From assembly GCF_021531665.1 (NCBI RefSeq), contig NZ_JADYUH010000015.1:1-41562 (forward strand): DNA of 41,562 bases, in the 5' to 3' direction. This document shows, one piece after another, positions 30,815-40,931 of the stretch. The DNA comes from Prevotellamassilia timonensis (GTDB lineage Bacteria > Bacteroidota > Bacteroidia > Bacteroidales > Bacteroidaceae). The position numbers and the translations under genes were made by a program. Every line of letters begins with the position of its first letter. Within the stretch, counting starts at the first letter, position 1. The notes under the pieces are model-generated. The model made no database searches, was not told the origin of the DNA, and saw nothing but the letters and a program-made list of their open reading frames with translations.

Positions 30815-32791
30815 ATGCAATACGGTTACATCAAAGTGGCAGCAGGTGTCCCCGCCGTGCATCTCGCAGACCCCGCCGCCAACACTGAAGCCATCCAAAA
30901 CATGATGGTGCGCGCCGAAGGACAAGGCGTGGAAGTGCTCTGTCTCCCGGAACTCTGTCTGACAGGCTACACCTGTCAGGACCTTTTCGCTCAACAACTG
31001 CTCCTTGAAGAGGCTGAGTCCGCACTCCTGAGACTCATCGAGTTCAGTCGTAACCTCTCCCTCGTCACCCTCGTTGGTGTCCCCGTGGCGTGTGACGGCA
31101 TGTTGTTCAACTGCGCCGCCGTCATCCAAAGAGGAAAACTCTTCGGCTTTGTGCCGAAAACCTATCTCCCGAACTATAAAGAATTCTACGAAGGGCGCTG
31201 GTTCACTTCTGCCTCCGTGCTCCCGCCCGAGGGAAAGCCGCTTCGCTTCCTCGGACAGCAGGTCAGCCTCTCCACAAGGCTCGTCTTCAGCACGACACAC
31301 TGCCGCTTTGCCATTGAACTCTGCGAAGACCTTTGGGCACCGACACCGCCCAGCAACGAAGCCGTGCTCGCCGGCGCTGACATCGTCTTCAACCTCAGCG
31401 CCAGCAACGAACTCGTTGGTAAATCGCGCTACCTGGAATCACTCATCTGCAACCAAAGCGCACGCCTCATGGCGGGATATGTCTATGCCGGTGCGGGCTA
31501 TGGCGAGAGCACCCAAGACCTCGTCTTCAGCGGAAGAGCCTTCATCGCCGAAAATGGGAAAATGCTGGGCTCCGGACAACGTTTCACCATGGAGGAACAA
31601 CTCCTGACGGGAGAAATCGACGTGGAATTGCTCCGTGCAGAACGACGCGTGAACACCACTTTCGCAGCAGCCTGTGCCACCCGACAACTCGACGTGCCGT
31701 TCAAAGAAGTGGAACTGGAACCCTACAACAGCCACATCCCCTTCAGCCTGACACGCACCATTGACCCGCGCCCCTTCATTCCGGAAGGACCGGAACTTGA
31801 CCACCGCTGTGAGGAGATTCTTTTCATTCAGAGCGAAGGACTCGCCCGAAGAATTGAACACACCAAAGCCAAAACCATCACCCTCGGCATCAGCGGAGGA
31901 CTTGACTCCACACTCGCGCTCTTGGTTGCCGTCCACGCTTTCGACCGCCTCGAGCGTGACCGAAGAGGAATTGTCGGCATCACCATGCCCGGCTTCGGAA
32001 CCACCGACAGAACCTACACCAACGCCGTGAACCTCATGAAAGGACTCGGAGTGACGCAACGCGAAATCAGCATCGCCGATGCCGTGAACCTTCACTTCCG
32101 AGACTTGGGACATGACCCGAAAAACCATGACCTCACCTACGAAAACTCACAGGCTCGAGAGCGCACCCAGATTCTCATGGACGCCGCGGGACAAATGGGA
32201 GGCTTCGTGGTCGGAACAGGAGACCTCAGCGAACTTGCACTCGGCTGGGCAACGTTCAACGGCGACCACATGAGCATGTATGGCGTCAATGCCTCCGTGC
32301 CCAAAACTCTGGTCAAACACCTCGTCACCTGGGCTGCCCACCACATCATTGAGGACAAAAACGTGCGTGACACGCTCCTCGACATCGTCTCCACACCCAT
32401 CAGCCCCGAGCTCCTGCCAGCAGCGGAAGACGGAAACATCGGACAAATCACCGAAGACCTCGTTGGACCCTACGAACTCCACGATTTCTTCCTCTATTAT
32501 ACGCTGCGCTACGGCTTCCGACCGCGCAAGATTTATGAACTCGCCGTGCGTGCTTTCTCCGAAACATCAGGAACAAACTACACGCAGGACGTGATTCTCA
32601 AATGGTTACGCGTTTTCTGCCGCCGCTTCTTCAGCCAGCAGTTCAAACGCTCCTGTCTGCCCGACGGTCCGAAGGTCGGCTCCTGCTCTCTGAGTCCGCG
32701 CGGTGATTGGCGAATGCCGTCCGACGCGTGCTCCGCCGCCTGGCTCGCTGACCTCGAACAACTTGATGCCGAGGGCATTGAAGAAGGGTAG
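30815..32791 (+). CDS. nadE: Glutamine-dependent NAD+ synthetase
   Basis: Final step of NAD synthesis: amidates nicotinic acid adenine dinucleotide using glutamine-derived ammonia. From the ATG at 30815 ([13 protein letters not shown]) it has 658 residues: an N-terminal nitrilase-like glutaminase with catalytic Glu46, Lys115 ([18 protein letters not shown]) and Cys170 (IELCEDLW), then the synthetase domain with the ATP-binding loop SGGLDS (360-365) and the [11 protein letters not shown] segment. The two-domain length is standard. An in-frame ATG at 30791 would add eight hydrophobic residues and is less likely. A roughly 300-nt structured leader precedes it. Confidence 0.95.
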   Translation: MQYGYIKVAAGVPAVHLADPAANTEAIQNMMVRAEGQGVEVLCLPELCLTGYTCQDLFAQQLLLEEAESALLRLIEFSRNLSLVTLVGVPVACDGMLFNCAAVIQRGKLFGFVPKTYLPNYKEFYEGRWFTSASVLPPEGKPLRFLGQQVSLSTRLVFSTTHCRFAIELCEDLWAPTPPSNEAVLAGADIVFNLSASNELVGKSRYLESLICNQSARLMAGYVYAGAGYGESTQDLVFSGRAFIAENGKMLGSGQRFTMEEQLLTGEIDVELLRAERRVNTTFAAACATRQLDVPFKEVELEPYNSHIPFSLTRTIDPRPFIPEGPELDHRCEEILFIQSEGLARRIEHTKAKTITLGISGGLDSTLALLVAVHAFDRLERDRRGIVGITMPGFGTTDRTYTNAVNLMKGLGVTQREISIADAVNLHFRDLGHDPKNHDLTYENSQARERTQILMDAAGQMGGFVVGTGDLSELALGWATFNGDHMSMYGVNASVPKTLVKHLVTWAAHHIIEDKNVRDTLLDIVSTPISPELLPAAEDGNIGQITEDLVGPYELHDFFLYYTLRYGFRPRKIYELAVRAFSETSGTNYTQDVILKWLRVFCRRFFSQQFKRSCLPDGPKVGSCSLSPRGDWRMPSDACSAAWLADLEQLDAEGIEEG

Positions 32792-32844
32792 GGGGGAGTC
32801 CCCGCAGATGTGAGACTGTGCAAAAAAGAAGTTTCAGTTGTTCC

Positions 32845-33231
32845 TCAACGATATTCCTCTTTCGTGATGCGCGTTTCAAAAAGCACGTTGCCGGATAGTT
32901 GAGAACGATAGACATAGTGAAAGACAACGCCCTCATCCTTCAACGCCTTGTAGTTCACATCTTCGCGCAACTCCTTGACCAGCAAGAGTCGCATGTCGGT
33001 TTCCCTCCGGTTCAAAATGGCTTCCGATTCAGCGGAAATGGAATACCACAACGTGTAGGTTCTTGAACTTATCTCGTAGGTCGTACTGTCCAAACGACAT
33101 CCCGGCTGTGGTTCAAAAGGACATTTTTCACGGGTGAATTCTCCCGCCTCACGAGCAAGCCGTTTGTCAAAACTCTCTTGGCAGGAAACGAACAGAAAAA
33201 GAAAAGCAGCGATTGAAAAAATGCGAATCAT
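32845..33231 (-). CDS. Small predicted lipoprotein, function unknown
   Basis: About 128 residues from the ATG at 33231: a signal peptide MIRIFSIAAFLFLFVSC with the lipobox cysteine at 17, then a soluble domain with QESFDKRLAREAGEFTREKC, a second cysteine pair region (KCPFEPQPGC) and mixed strands (RTYTLWYSI, VVFHYVYRS). I recognise no family; similar lipoproteins are common in Bacteroidales. A strong -7 promoter box lies upstream. The upstream in-frame ATG at 33273 would put the signal peptide inside the protein and is rejected. Confidence 0.75.
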   Translation of the reverse strand: MIRIFSIAAFLFLFVSCQESFDKRLAREAGEFTREKCPFEPQPGCRLDSTTYEISSRTYTLWYSISAESEAILNRRETDMRLLLVKELREDVNYKALKDEGVVFHYVYRSQLSGNVLFETRITKEEYR

Positions 33232-33239
33232 GGATGTGG

Positions 33240-33291
33240 ACTTATGGTTCAGAAGTTTGAACTTATGGTTCAAGATGATGCTGCAAAGTTA
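33240..33291 (-). promoter_or_regulatory. Promoter box and direct repeat between the lipoprotein and the C_GCAxxG_C_C gene
   Basis: On the minus strand, TAACTTTG (33291-33284) is a perfect Bacteroidota -7 box for the lipoprotein gene; the upstream box is weak. Next to it, ACTTATGGTTCA occurs twice 21 bp apart (33240 and 33261), inside the predicted leader. Confidence 0.5.
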
Positions 33292-33315
33292 GAAAACATA
33301 CCAATAATTATTGTC

Positions 33316-33786
33316 ATGCTCTCCAACGAAATGCAAGAAAGAGTGGAAAGAGCCGTTTCCCTCTTCAAATCCGGATACAACTGCTCACAAAGTGTGGTCG
33401 CAGCCTTTGCTGACCTCTATGGCGTGGAAGAACAGCAAGCCTTGAGAATGTCCGCCTCCTTTGGCGGCGGCATCGGAAGAATGCGTCAAACCTGTGGCGC
33501 AGCCTGCGGAATGTTCATGCTGGCAGGGCTGGACTGCGGAACCACCGACCCCAAAGACCGAGAAGCAAAATCCCACAACTACGCCGTCGTACAGGAACTC
33601 GCCCGACAGTTCAAAGAAACCACCGGCAGTCTCATCTGCGGCGAACTCCTCGGACTCATCCAACCGGAAGGCTCACCGCAAGCAGAAGCACGTACTCCGG
33701 AATACTATCAAAAGCGCCCTTGCTCCTTCATGGTCGAAACCGCCGCTAAACTCTTTGCGGAATACGTTGAAAACAAAAAACAGTAA
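33316..33786 (+). CDS. C_GCAxxG_C_C family redox-type protein
   Basis: 156 residues from the ATG at 33316. An in-frame upstream start at 33244 would add 24 residues from the leader and is unlikely. The protein matches the C_GCAxxG_C_C family: NCSQSVV near residue 23, GGGIGRMRQTCGAACGMFMLAG (shown by its CGAACG core), and later cysteines in LICGELLG and RPCSFMV. Family members are small helical cysteine-rich proteins, thought to bind a metal or take part in redox, with no proven reaction. A glycosyltransferase follows 22 bp later. Confidence 0.88.
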   Translation: MLSNEMQERVERAVSLFKSGYNCSQSVVAAFADLYGVEEQQALRMSASFGGGIGRMRQTCGAACGMFMLAGLDCGTTDPKDREAKSHNYAVVQELARQFKETTGSLICGELLGLIQPEGSPQAEARTPEYYQKRPCSFMVETAAKLFAEYVENKKQ

Positions 33787-33808
33787 ATCTCCTCAGAACG
33801 TTTCATCC

Positions 33809-34927
33809 ATGAGAATCCTTCTGCTCGGCGAATTCAGCAACGTGCACGCCACTCTCGCACTCGGGCTTCGCAAGCTCGGGCATGAGGTGGTGGTGGCATC
33901 TGATGGCGACGAGTGGAAAAACTATCCTCGCGACATCGATCTGCATCGCCCCTCGCTCAAGAAATGGGATTCGCTGCGCTATTTTCTACGCTTGAACCGA
34001 CAATTCAAGGATTTCAAAGGCTTTGACATCGTTCAACTGATAAATCCCATCTTTGTTCCTCTGAAAGCCGAGAGAAATCAGTCCTTCTTTCAATTCTTGA
34101 GGAAGCACAATCGCAAAATCGTGCTCGGTGCCTTCGGCATGGACTCCTATTATATTAAGGGATGTCTGGACGGAAAAACCTTCCGCTATAGTGACTTCGC
34201 CATAGGAAAGAATCAACGCTACAGTGTTGAAAACCAACGGTTCATCCAAGATTGGATTCTGGGAGAGAAATTCAAACTTCACGAGTTTGTGGTGCAAAAC
34301 TCCGATGCCGTGGTGGCAGGGCTGATGGAATATTACGCCGCCTATCAGGCTCATTTCCGACAAAAAGAACGCCTGCATTTCATTCCTTTTCCCATTCAGA
34401 TTTCAGAAGAAACGAGAAAGGAAACACAGCGTGGCAAAAAACTTCGCTTCTTCGTGGGCATCCAGCGTTCCAGAGCCGTCTATAAAGGCGTGGATGTCTT
34501 GCTGCCTGTGTTGAAGGAAGTCCAAAAAACTCATCCCGACTTGTGCGAAATTGACTGCGTGGAAAATCTTCCTTTTGAGGAATACAAACGCCGCTTGAGC
34601 GGAGCGGACGTCATTGTGGACCAACTTTATTCCTACACGCCGGCGATGAACGCGCTGGAAGCCATGAGCCAAGGCATTGTGCCCATCAGCGGCGGCGAAC
34701 CTGAAAGTTATGAACTTTTGAATGAAAACCAACTTCGTCCAATCATCAATGCCATTCCCGGAAAGGAAAACGAACTGTTCCAAACGCTTTGCCACTTAGT
34801 CACGCATGCCGATGAGGAACTTCCCAAACTGAAACAGCAATGCAGAGACTACATTCGCAAACATCACGACTATGAGAAAATTGCTTCCGCCTATGAACAA
34901 CTCTATCTTTCTCTGCTCTCCGAATAA
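33809..34927 (+). CDS. Glycosyltransferase, GT-B fold (GT4-like)
   Basis: 372 residues from the ATG at 33809 (MRILLLGEFSNVHATLALGL). The N-terminal Rossmann half starts with a nucleotide-sugar-type strand and GHEVVVASDG. The C-terminal half carries FFVGIQRSRAVYKGVDVLLP and the donor-binding ADVIVDQLYSYTPAMNALEAMSQGIVPISGGEPES, the E-x7-E-like region of GT4 enzymes. No membrane segment; probably acts at the inner face of the cytoplasmic membrane in surface polysaccharide or glycoprotein synthesis. Donor and acceptor are unknown. It has no polysaccharide cluster around it. Confidence 0.85.
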   Translation: MRILLLGEFSNVHATLALGLRKLGHEVVVASDGDEWKNYPRDIDLHRPSLKKWDSLRYFLRLNRQFKDFKGFDIVQLINPIFVPLKAERNQSFFQFLRKHNRKIVLGAFGMDSYYIKGCLDGKTFRYSDFAIGKNQRYSVENQRFIQDWILGEKFKLHEFVVQNSDAVVAGLMEYYAAYQAHFRQKERLHFIPFPIQISEETRKETQRGKKLRFFVGIQRSRAVYKGVDVLLPVLKEVQKTHPDLCEIDCVENLPFEEYKRRLSGADVIVDQLYSYTPAMNALEAMSQGIVPISGGEPESYELLNENQLRPIINAIPGKENELFQTLCHLVTHADEELPKLKQQCRDYIRKHHDYEKIASAYEQLYLSLLSE

Positions 34928-35356
34928 TCGACACTCTTCTCTCCGAAACCATAAAATCTCTCTTCCGAAATCGCGAAGCATTTAATTCTCTCTCCCGAAA
35001 TCGCGAAGCATTTAGACCAATAACGCTTATAACGCTTTAAATCAACAAAAAAGCAGGTTTTGCTCTACTAAGACATGAATCGCTGTTATGTTTAATTAGG
35101 AGCGTGGGAACGCTGCCCCATTTGAAGCAAAGGCGCGTCAAGCGCTTTCAACTAATCAAAACTTAGGCGCTTCAACTTAAGGGGGGTCTATAAATTACAG
35201 GATAAGGAACGTTCAAAAGAAAGTGCTTACGTTTTGAGTTCTTCCTCTTAACGTTTCCTTTCAACTCTTCCTCTCAGTTCTTCCTCTCAGTTCTTCCTCT
35301 CAGTTCTTCCTCTCAACTCATAAACTCTCAATCTCTCTCAAATCCTCGCTCGCTTC
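34928..35356. other. Gene-free interval with repeat fragments before dnaG
   Basis: No gene seen. CCGAAATCGCGAAGCATTTA occurs twice (about 34964 and 34994). A truncated family A left end (GGGGGGTCTATAAATTA) lies at 35181-35237. Four units of a 13-bp tandem repeat, TCAGTTCTTCCTC, lie at 35261-35312, with looser copies on both sides. No clear TTTG/TAnnTTTG promoter for dnaG was found. Confidence 0.7.
35181..35237 (+). mobile_element. Family A fragment (left end only)
   Basis: Matches the first 57 bases of the family A elements (GGATAAGGAACGTTCAAAAG, AAGTGCTTACGTTTTG), then breaks off into the 13-bp tandem repeat. No right end follows. Confidence 0.75.
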
Positions 35357-37456
35357 ATGATAGAACAAGAAACCATTCGACGCGTTCTTGATGCCGCAGA
35401 CATTGTCGATGTCGTCAAAGAGTTTGTCACACTTCGCAAAGCCGGTGTGAACTACAAAGGTCTGTGTCCGTTCCACCAGGAAAAGACGCCGAGTTTTGTC
35501 GTTTCGCCTTCCAAGCAACTCTGCAAGTGTTTCTCCTGTGGAAAAGGCGGAAACGTCGTGCACTTCCTCATGGAGGTTGAACAGATGACCTATCCCGAAG
35601 CCATCAAATGGCTGGGCGCAAAATACGGCATTGAGATTCGCGAGAAACAGAAAACAGATGAGGAACGAAAGCTGGAGAGTGTGCGAGAGGACATGTTTTC
35701 CTTGAACGCCTGGGCTGCAAAATATTTTCAGCGAATTCTCAAAACGGACGTGGACGGTGTGACACTGGGCATGGGCTATTTTCGCTCGAGAGGTTTCCGA
35801 GACGACATCATTGACAAGTTTGCGCTCGGTTTCTGTCCCACGCAGCGCACCGCCATGGCACAAGCGGCAAAGGCGGCAGGATTCAGTGATAAGAATCTGA
35901 AATTGACGGGGTTGTGCTACGAGACAGACCGAAACGAACTGATTGACCGCTTCCACGGTCGTGTGATTTTCCCCGTTCACACCGTCAGCGGCAAGGTCGT
36001 TGCCTTCGGTGGCAGAATCCTTGGCACGGACAAAAAGTTGGCAAAGTATGTCAATTCGCCCGAAAGCCCAATCTACACCAAAAGTCGGGAACTCTATGGG
36101 CTTTTTCAAGCCAAGTCCGCCATTGTGCGTGCCGGCTGCGCCTATCTGGTGGAAGGTTACACCGACGTCATTTCCATGCACCAGTGCGGCGTGGAGAATG
36201 TGGTGGCTTCTTCGGGCACCTCTCTCACCGAAGGACAGATTCGTTTGATTCACCGCTTCACGGACCACATCACCGTACTCTACGATGGCGATGCTGCCGG
36301 CATCAAGGCGAGTCTGCGAGGCATTGACATGCTTCTTTCCGAAGGACTTCACATCAAGGTCTTGCTGCTCCCCGACGGAGAAGACCCCGACAGTTTTGCC
36401 AGAAGTCACACGGCGGAACAGTTCCGCGCCTTCATTGAGAGCAATCAAAAAGACTTCATCCGTTTCAAAACAGAACTTTTGCTTTCTTCCACTCCCGACA
36501 ATGACCCGCAAAGTCGGGCTGCCCTTGTCACCGATGTGGTTCACAGCATCTCCGTCATTCCGGAAGAAATCGAGCGTCAGATCTATGTCACGGAATGCTC
36601 ACGCCTCTTGGGAGTTTCCGAATCGTTGATTCAACGAGAAATCAGCAAGATGCGCCGTGAAAAATATCAAAAAAGAGAAAACGAACAAGCCGCAGTGCAG
36701 CCCGTCGCGGAGCAAGGCGGAAACACCTCCACTCCCTCTGTGGACGCTCAAAGTGCTGCCACAGTCTCCGCTTCAGCGACTGTTGTCACCGACTCCCCCA
36801 TCTCCCCCACTCCGTTGATGCCCACGCCCGGTTTGAGCGGTCGGGTGCTGATTCAACGAAAGAATCTGGTGGAAAATGCGGAAAACATGCTGATGTCCAT
36901 GATTGTGCGCTTCGGCGAACTCACGCTTGGCAACAGTGCGGAAGCCACGGAACAAACTGCGCTCACGGAAGTGGCTGAGGAGGAAGAATATCTGCATGCC
37001 ACGGTGACAGAGTTCATTCAGAGCGACCTTGCCCAGGATGAACTCACACTCCGCTCGCCCGTTTCCAGAAGAATATTGGAAGAAGCTATCTCACACGTCG
37101 GTGACCCAAACTGGAAGGCACTCCCCTACTTCACTCTGCACGAAGACTTAGAAATCAGTAAGTTCGCCACTTTTGTTAGCGAAAAAGAAAGCCCCCTGAG
37201 CACCCACCACAAGGAACAGTACGTGGAGGAGAAGTATCGTCTCTATGAGGTCATTCCCCGCTTGTTGCTGGACTACAAATACGCCATCCTGCGTGAGCAA
37301 ATCAATGATGTCATGATGCAGCTGCGCAATCCCGAAGTTCAGAAGAACGCTGAGCAAAGTCGCCACTTCATGCAGCAGTACATGCAGCTCATGAGCATGG
37401 AGCGTCAATTTGCCGAACTGCTCGGCGAGCGGGTGGTCATCAAAGCCAAATTGTAG
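35357..37456 (+). CDS. dnaG: DNA primase
   Basis: Makes RNA primers for DNA replication, working with DnaB helicase. 699 residues: an N-terminal zinc-binding domain with Cys37, His40, Cys58 and Cys61 (CPFH ... CFSC), the RNA polymerase core with the Toprim segment VEGYTDVISMHQ and the metal-binding YDGDAAGIKAS, and a C-terminal helicase-interaction domain (about 500-699). Between about 440 and 490 there is a low-complexity Ala/Thr/Ser/Pro linker, longer than usual. The ATG at 35357 gives the standard start MIEQETIRRVLDAADIVDVV. No macromolecular-synthesis operon partners (rpsU, rpoD) are adjacent. Confidence 0.97.
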   Translation: MIEQETIRRVLDAADIVDVVKEFVTLRKAGVNYKGLCPFHQEKTPSFVVSPSKQLCKCFSCGKGGNVVHFLMEVEQMTYPEAIKWLGAKYGIEIREKQKTDEERKLESVREDMFSLNAWAAKYFQRILKTDVDGVTLGMGYFRSRGFRDDIIDKFALGFCPTQRTAMAQAAKAAGFSDKNLKLTGLCYETDRNELIDRFHGRVIFPVHTVSGKVVAFGGRILGTDKKLAKYVNSPESPIYTKSRELYGLFQAKSAIVRAGCAYLVEGYTDVISMHQCGVENVVASSGTSLTEGQIRLIHRFTDHITVLYDGDAAGIKASLRGIDMLLSEGLHIKVLLLPDGEDPDSFARSHTAEQFRAFIESNQKDFIRFKTELLLSSTPDNDPQSRAALVTDVVHSISVIPEEIERQIYVTECSRLLGVSESLIQREISKMRREKYQKRENEQAAVQPVAEQGGNTSTPSVDAQSAATVSASATVVTDSPISPTPLMPTPGLSGRVLIQRKNLVENAENMLMSMIVRFGELTLGNSAEATEQTALTEVAEEEEYLHATVTEFIQSDLAQDELTLRSPVSRRILEEAISHVGDPNWKALPYFTLHEDLEISKFATFVSEKESPLSTHHKEQYVEEKYRLYEVIPRLLLDYKYAILREQINDVMMQLRNPEVQKNAEQSRHFMQQYMQLMSMERQFAELLGERVVIKAKL

Positions 37457-37900
37457 AAAAAGAAGAGGAAAGGCAGTCATTGGGTGGTGTTTTGACGGTG
37501 ATTTTACGGTGTTTTGACTGTGTTTTGACGGTCGCGGCGCTTACGCTCCGCGCACGGTGGGAAGTGTGTTCATCAATTCTTCACGAAACTTTTACCGACT
37601 TAGTGAGTGCTTTTTTAGGCTACATGGATAGAATTGCCTAATTTTGTCACGAATTTTAAGAATTAACGCACGAATCATTGAGTCTTATTGACGAACGGCG
37701 TTCTTTTGTGATGTCATCACCCTGCGCCCACGTCATATCACCTAAGTCTGCGCCAGCTCACAGACATAGAGGCGTCGAAAGTCCCCCAATCCTGTGAAAT
37801 GCCCCTCGGTTCTGCAATGTAACTGCAGACCGCATCCGAGTATGTGCCGCAGCAGTCTCACGAAGAAACTATTCTAATACACAATTAAATAACAACAATT
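37457..37900 (+). other. Long leader region of the secreted protein gene
   Basis: No gene seen. Four units of an 11-bp tandem repeat (GGTGTTTTGAC and variants) lie at 37486-37529. A possible promoter, ATTG (37677-37680), 20 bases, TTCTTTTG (37701-37708), is one base off in each box. A bulged hairpin CGGT-CTGCA / TGCAG-ACCG lies at about 37808-37834. A leader of roughly 190 nt would result. Confidence 0.5.
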
Positions 37901-40900
37901 ATGAAAAAAACTTTATCACAACGTTTCTTTCTGCCTCTCTGCCTGCTGACCCTGTTCGGCATTCTGGGAGGAAGCCATGCTTGGGCTGAGGAACTCACTA
38001 TTGATTTTGAGAGTGCCTCCACGTCCTATACTGATTGGACTTTTACAAACATGACATCCCAACAGACTGGTGCAATCACTGCTAAAGGTGGAACATATTA
38101 TGGAACAACCGGAGGTAAAACTACTGCCAGCATCACTACAAAAACCGCGATTCCCTATCCGACCTCTATCAGTTTTTACGTATCAAAACAGTCAGGCAAT
38201 ACAAAGTCCTCCAGTTGGAAAATTCAGGTGTCTTCTAATAATTCGACTTGGACAGATGTCAAAACTCAATCTGCCACTTCCATGAGTCAAGGTTCATGGG
38301 TGGAGGTTACGCAAGATTTGAGTTCTTACGACCATGTATATGTACGTATATATTATACAGGTTCTACTGCTGTTCGTAACATTGATGACGTGACGCTCAC
38401 TTACAGTACATCTGTCGCACCTACTCTTAGTGTTTCCAAAACAGAAATATCATTTAGCGATGTTGAGAAGTTGACCTCAGAGAATTCTGCCTTCACATTT
38501 AGTGCTAAAGGACTTTCTGAAGCAGCGACTTTTGTACTCTCCGGCACAAATGCCGACATGTTTAGCGTAAGTCCTTCCAGCATTACTCCGACTGACGGCT
38601 CTATTTCTGACACCGAAGTGACGGTGACTTACACTCCCACGGAGGCAGGTAGCCACGAAGCAACCCTCACCGTTTCTTCCAAAGACGCTACAAAACAAGA
38701 CATTGCGCTCCGCGGTACTGCCATTGCTCCCCTTCCGCACTACACCGTGAACTGGATGGTCAACGGCAACTCCTACTCTGAAGGAACTCCCTCCACCGAC
38801 GTGGCAGAAGGTGAATCCGTCGAAACGCTTCCCACCACCCCTGCCGCCATCGGCGACAAAGTGTTCATGGGTTGGACCAATGCCACCATTGACGGTACGC
38901 AAGATGTCGCACCCGCCGTGCTCTTCACCTCTGCTGCAGGCGCTCCCACGGTGACATCCAATACCACCTACTTCGCGGTCTTTGCCGATGAAACTCTTGT
39001 TTCATCCTCTTGGAATCGCATCAAGAATTTGGCAGACATCACCGATGGTTCATACGTGATAAAGAATGGCGCTTACGTCCTTCCAAGTACGACCACAGGT
39101 TCCTCGACTGCCCCTGCCAAAGTTGGCGCCCCTGTGATTACGGATGATGTCATCACGGGAACTGTGGAGGAATCCATGATTTGGAACTTTACTTCAACCG
39201 GCACAGCCAATCAATTCTACGTTCAGAATGAAGAGGGTTCTTATTTATACGCAATAAGCGATAACAATGGAGTTCGCGTTGCTTCTACTTCCGATAAATG
39301 GACTTTTGCTGTAAACACCACAGACTATTTCTCCATGAAAGAAGCGAATAATAATCGTTATTGTGCATCTTATGCGTCTGGTACGAACTGGCGCAGCTAT
39401 ACAAGTGCAACTCATACCAACTATGCCAATGGCGGTAAACTTGAACTTTATAAGTTTGTAACTGTACGCACCTACTCCGCTTACGCCACCAACTTCGCCA
39501 CCCTTTCCGACCGCAATCTTGCCTTCAGCGAAACTGCCGTGGATTACTTTGAAGCTCCTTTCACCGCTCCCACCCTTTCCGGTCACACCGAAGGCGTGAC
39601 ATATGCAAGCTCCGACACGGAAGTCGCAACCGTGAATGCAACCACCGGTGAAATCACCATCGGCACCAAGTATGGCACGACCACCATCACCGCCTCCGCT
39701 GAGCAGTCCGGCTCCTACTATGCCGATGAGGCTTCCTACACCATCAGTGTTTGGCCGAATTCCATCTCCGGACTGAAAACCCTCATCACCAGCGAATCCG
39801 AAATTGATTTCAAGGTTAGATTGAACAACGCCGTCATCACTTATGCCGACGCGAACAATGCCTATCTGCAGGATGCTGATGCCGCTATTCTGATTTATGT
39901 TAAGGGACACCGCTTGACGGAAGGCAAGAGCTACACCGGTGTGGTTTCCGGAAAAGCAAAACTCTACAACGGGCTGCGTGAAATCACCTCCATCGACTGG
40001 GGCACCATCATTCCCGAATCTGCTACTGTTCCCGCTGCAGAGATTGTCACCTTGGCTGATTTGAATGCGGATTACGACAAATACGAAAGTATGTTCGTCT
40101 TGGTGCAAAATGCCATTGTCTCTTCTGCCCTCTCCTCCAGAAATGCCACTATCTCTCAAGACAGTGAGGAATATGCAGTCTATGACAAGAAAGACGGTTT
40201 GAGCGCAACTGCCTTGAGCACGACCAATGCCATTGTAAACCTCTATGGCTTCCCCGGCAAATTTAATACAACACTTCAGTTGAATGTATTCAACGATATT
40301 GACGTCGAAGAAACCGGCTACAACCTCGCTGTTTCTGATGCCGGCTATGCCACCTACTTCAATTCCGCTAAGGCTTTCACCATGCCTGCCGGTGCTACCG
40401 GATATGTTTGGAATGCAGGTAACATTGCAGATGTATACGCTCCCGCACAAGTTGTTCCCGCCAACGAACCGCTCGTGATTAAGGCTCCTGCCGGAAACAA
40501 TGCCTTGTTGTTCACCTCTTCCACAGAGGACTCTTACAAGGACCTTGACAAGAACGAACTTGAAGGAACTGACGTAGAAACTCCCATCACGGACGATGAC
40601 GCCTACTACTTCTACGGTCTCTCCCTCAACGCAAACAGCGAACTCGCTTCTGTCGGCTTCTATTGGATGAACCCCACCGGCGCTGCCTTCACCAACGGTG
40701 CACACAAAGCCTACCTCAAACTCGCCAAGAGCACACACGCAGGCTCGCAAGCCGTGAACGGATTCCCCTTCAACGGCACCACCACCGGAATCGAACAAAT
40801 CGAAGCAGGTGCTGACGCTAAAAACGCCATCTACGACCTCAGTGGACGCAGAGTGAACAAGGCTGCCAAGGGCATCTACATTCTCAATGGCAAGAAAGTG

Positions 40901-40912
40901 CTTGTAAAATAA
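37901..40912 (+). CDS. Secreted multidomain protein with a T9SS-like C-terminal tail
   Basis: 1003 residues. A signal peptide (MKKTLSQRFFLPLCLLTLFG, to about residue 28) is followed by a jelly-roll-like adhesion domain (about 30-170), an Ig-like segment of the choice-of-anchor type (about 175-280), an InlB-like repeat region (VFMGWTNATIDG, about 290-360), an Ig/Big_2-like domain (YASSDTEVATVNATTGEITI, about 560-630) and an OB-like strand-rich domain (about 640-740). The tail AIYDLSGRRVNKAAKGIYIL, ending KKVLVK, resembles the sorting tail used by Bacteroidales type IX secretion. It is likely surface-attached or secreted, perhaps for adhesion or glycan binding; no catalytic motif is seen. A small peptide gene follows 19 bp later. 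Confidence 0.88.
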   Translation: MKKTLSQRFFLPLCLLTLFGILGGSHAWAEELTIDFESASTSYTDWTFTNMTSQQTGAITAKGGTYYGTTGGKTTASITTKTAIPYPTSISFYVSKQSGNTKSSSWKIQVSSNNSTWTDVKTQSATSMSQGSWVEVTQDLSSYDHVYVRIYYTGSTAVRNIDDVTLTYSTSVAPTLSVSKTEISFSDVEKLTSENSAFTFSAKGLSEAATFVLSGTNADMFSVSPSSITPTDGSISDTEVTVTYTPTEAGSHEATLTVSSKDATKQDIALRGTAIAPLPHYTVNWMVNGNSYSEGTPSTDVAEGESVETLPTTPAAIGDKVFMGWTNATIDGTQDVAPAVLFTSAAGAPTVTSNTTYFAVFADETLVSSSWNRIKNLADITDGSYVIKNGAYVLPSTTTGSSTAPAKVGAPVITDDVITGTVEESMIWNFTSTGTANQFYVQNEEGSYLYAISDNNGVRVASTSDKWTFAVNTTDYFSMKEANNNRYCASYASGTNWRSYTSATHTNYANGGKLELYKFVTVRTYSAYATNFATLSDRNLAFSETAVDYFEAPFTAPTLSGHTEGVTYASSDTEVATVNATTGEITIGTKYGTTTITASAEQSGSYYADEASYTISVWPNSISGLKTLITSESEIDFKVRLNNAVITYADANNAYLQDADAAILIYVKGHRLTEGKSYTGVVSGKAKLYNGLREITSIDWGTIIPESATVPAAEIVTLADLNADYDKYESMFVLVQNAIVSSALSSRNATISQDSEEYAVYDKKDGLSATALSTTNAIVNLYGFPGKFNTTLQLNVFNDIDVEETGYNLAVSDAGYATYFNSAKAFTMPAGATGYVWNAGNIADVYAPAQVVPANEPLVIKAPAGNNALLFTSSTEDSYKDLDKNELEGTDVETPITDDDAYYFYGLSLNANSELASVGFYWMNPTGAAFTNGAHKAYLKLAKSTHAGSQAVNGFPFNGTTTGIEQIEAGADAKNAIYDLSGRRVNKAAKGIYILNGKKVLVK

Positions 40913-40931
40913 TTATTAAACATTCGGAACT

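Noticed and set aside
37700-37900. tRNA or small RNA gene in the leader of the secreted protein
   Set aside because: Only one bulged hairpin is visible; no cloverleaf or conserved RNA motif.
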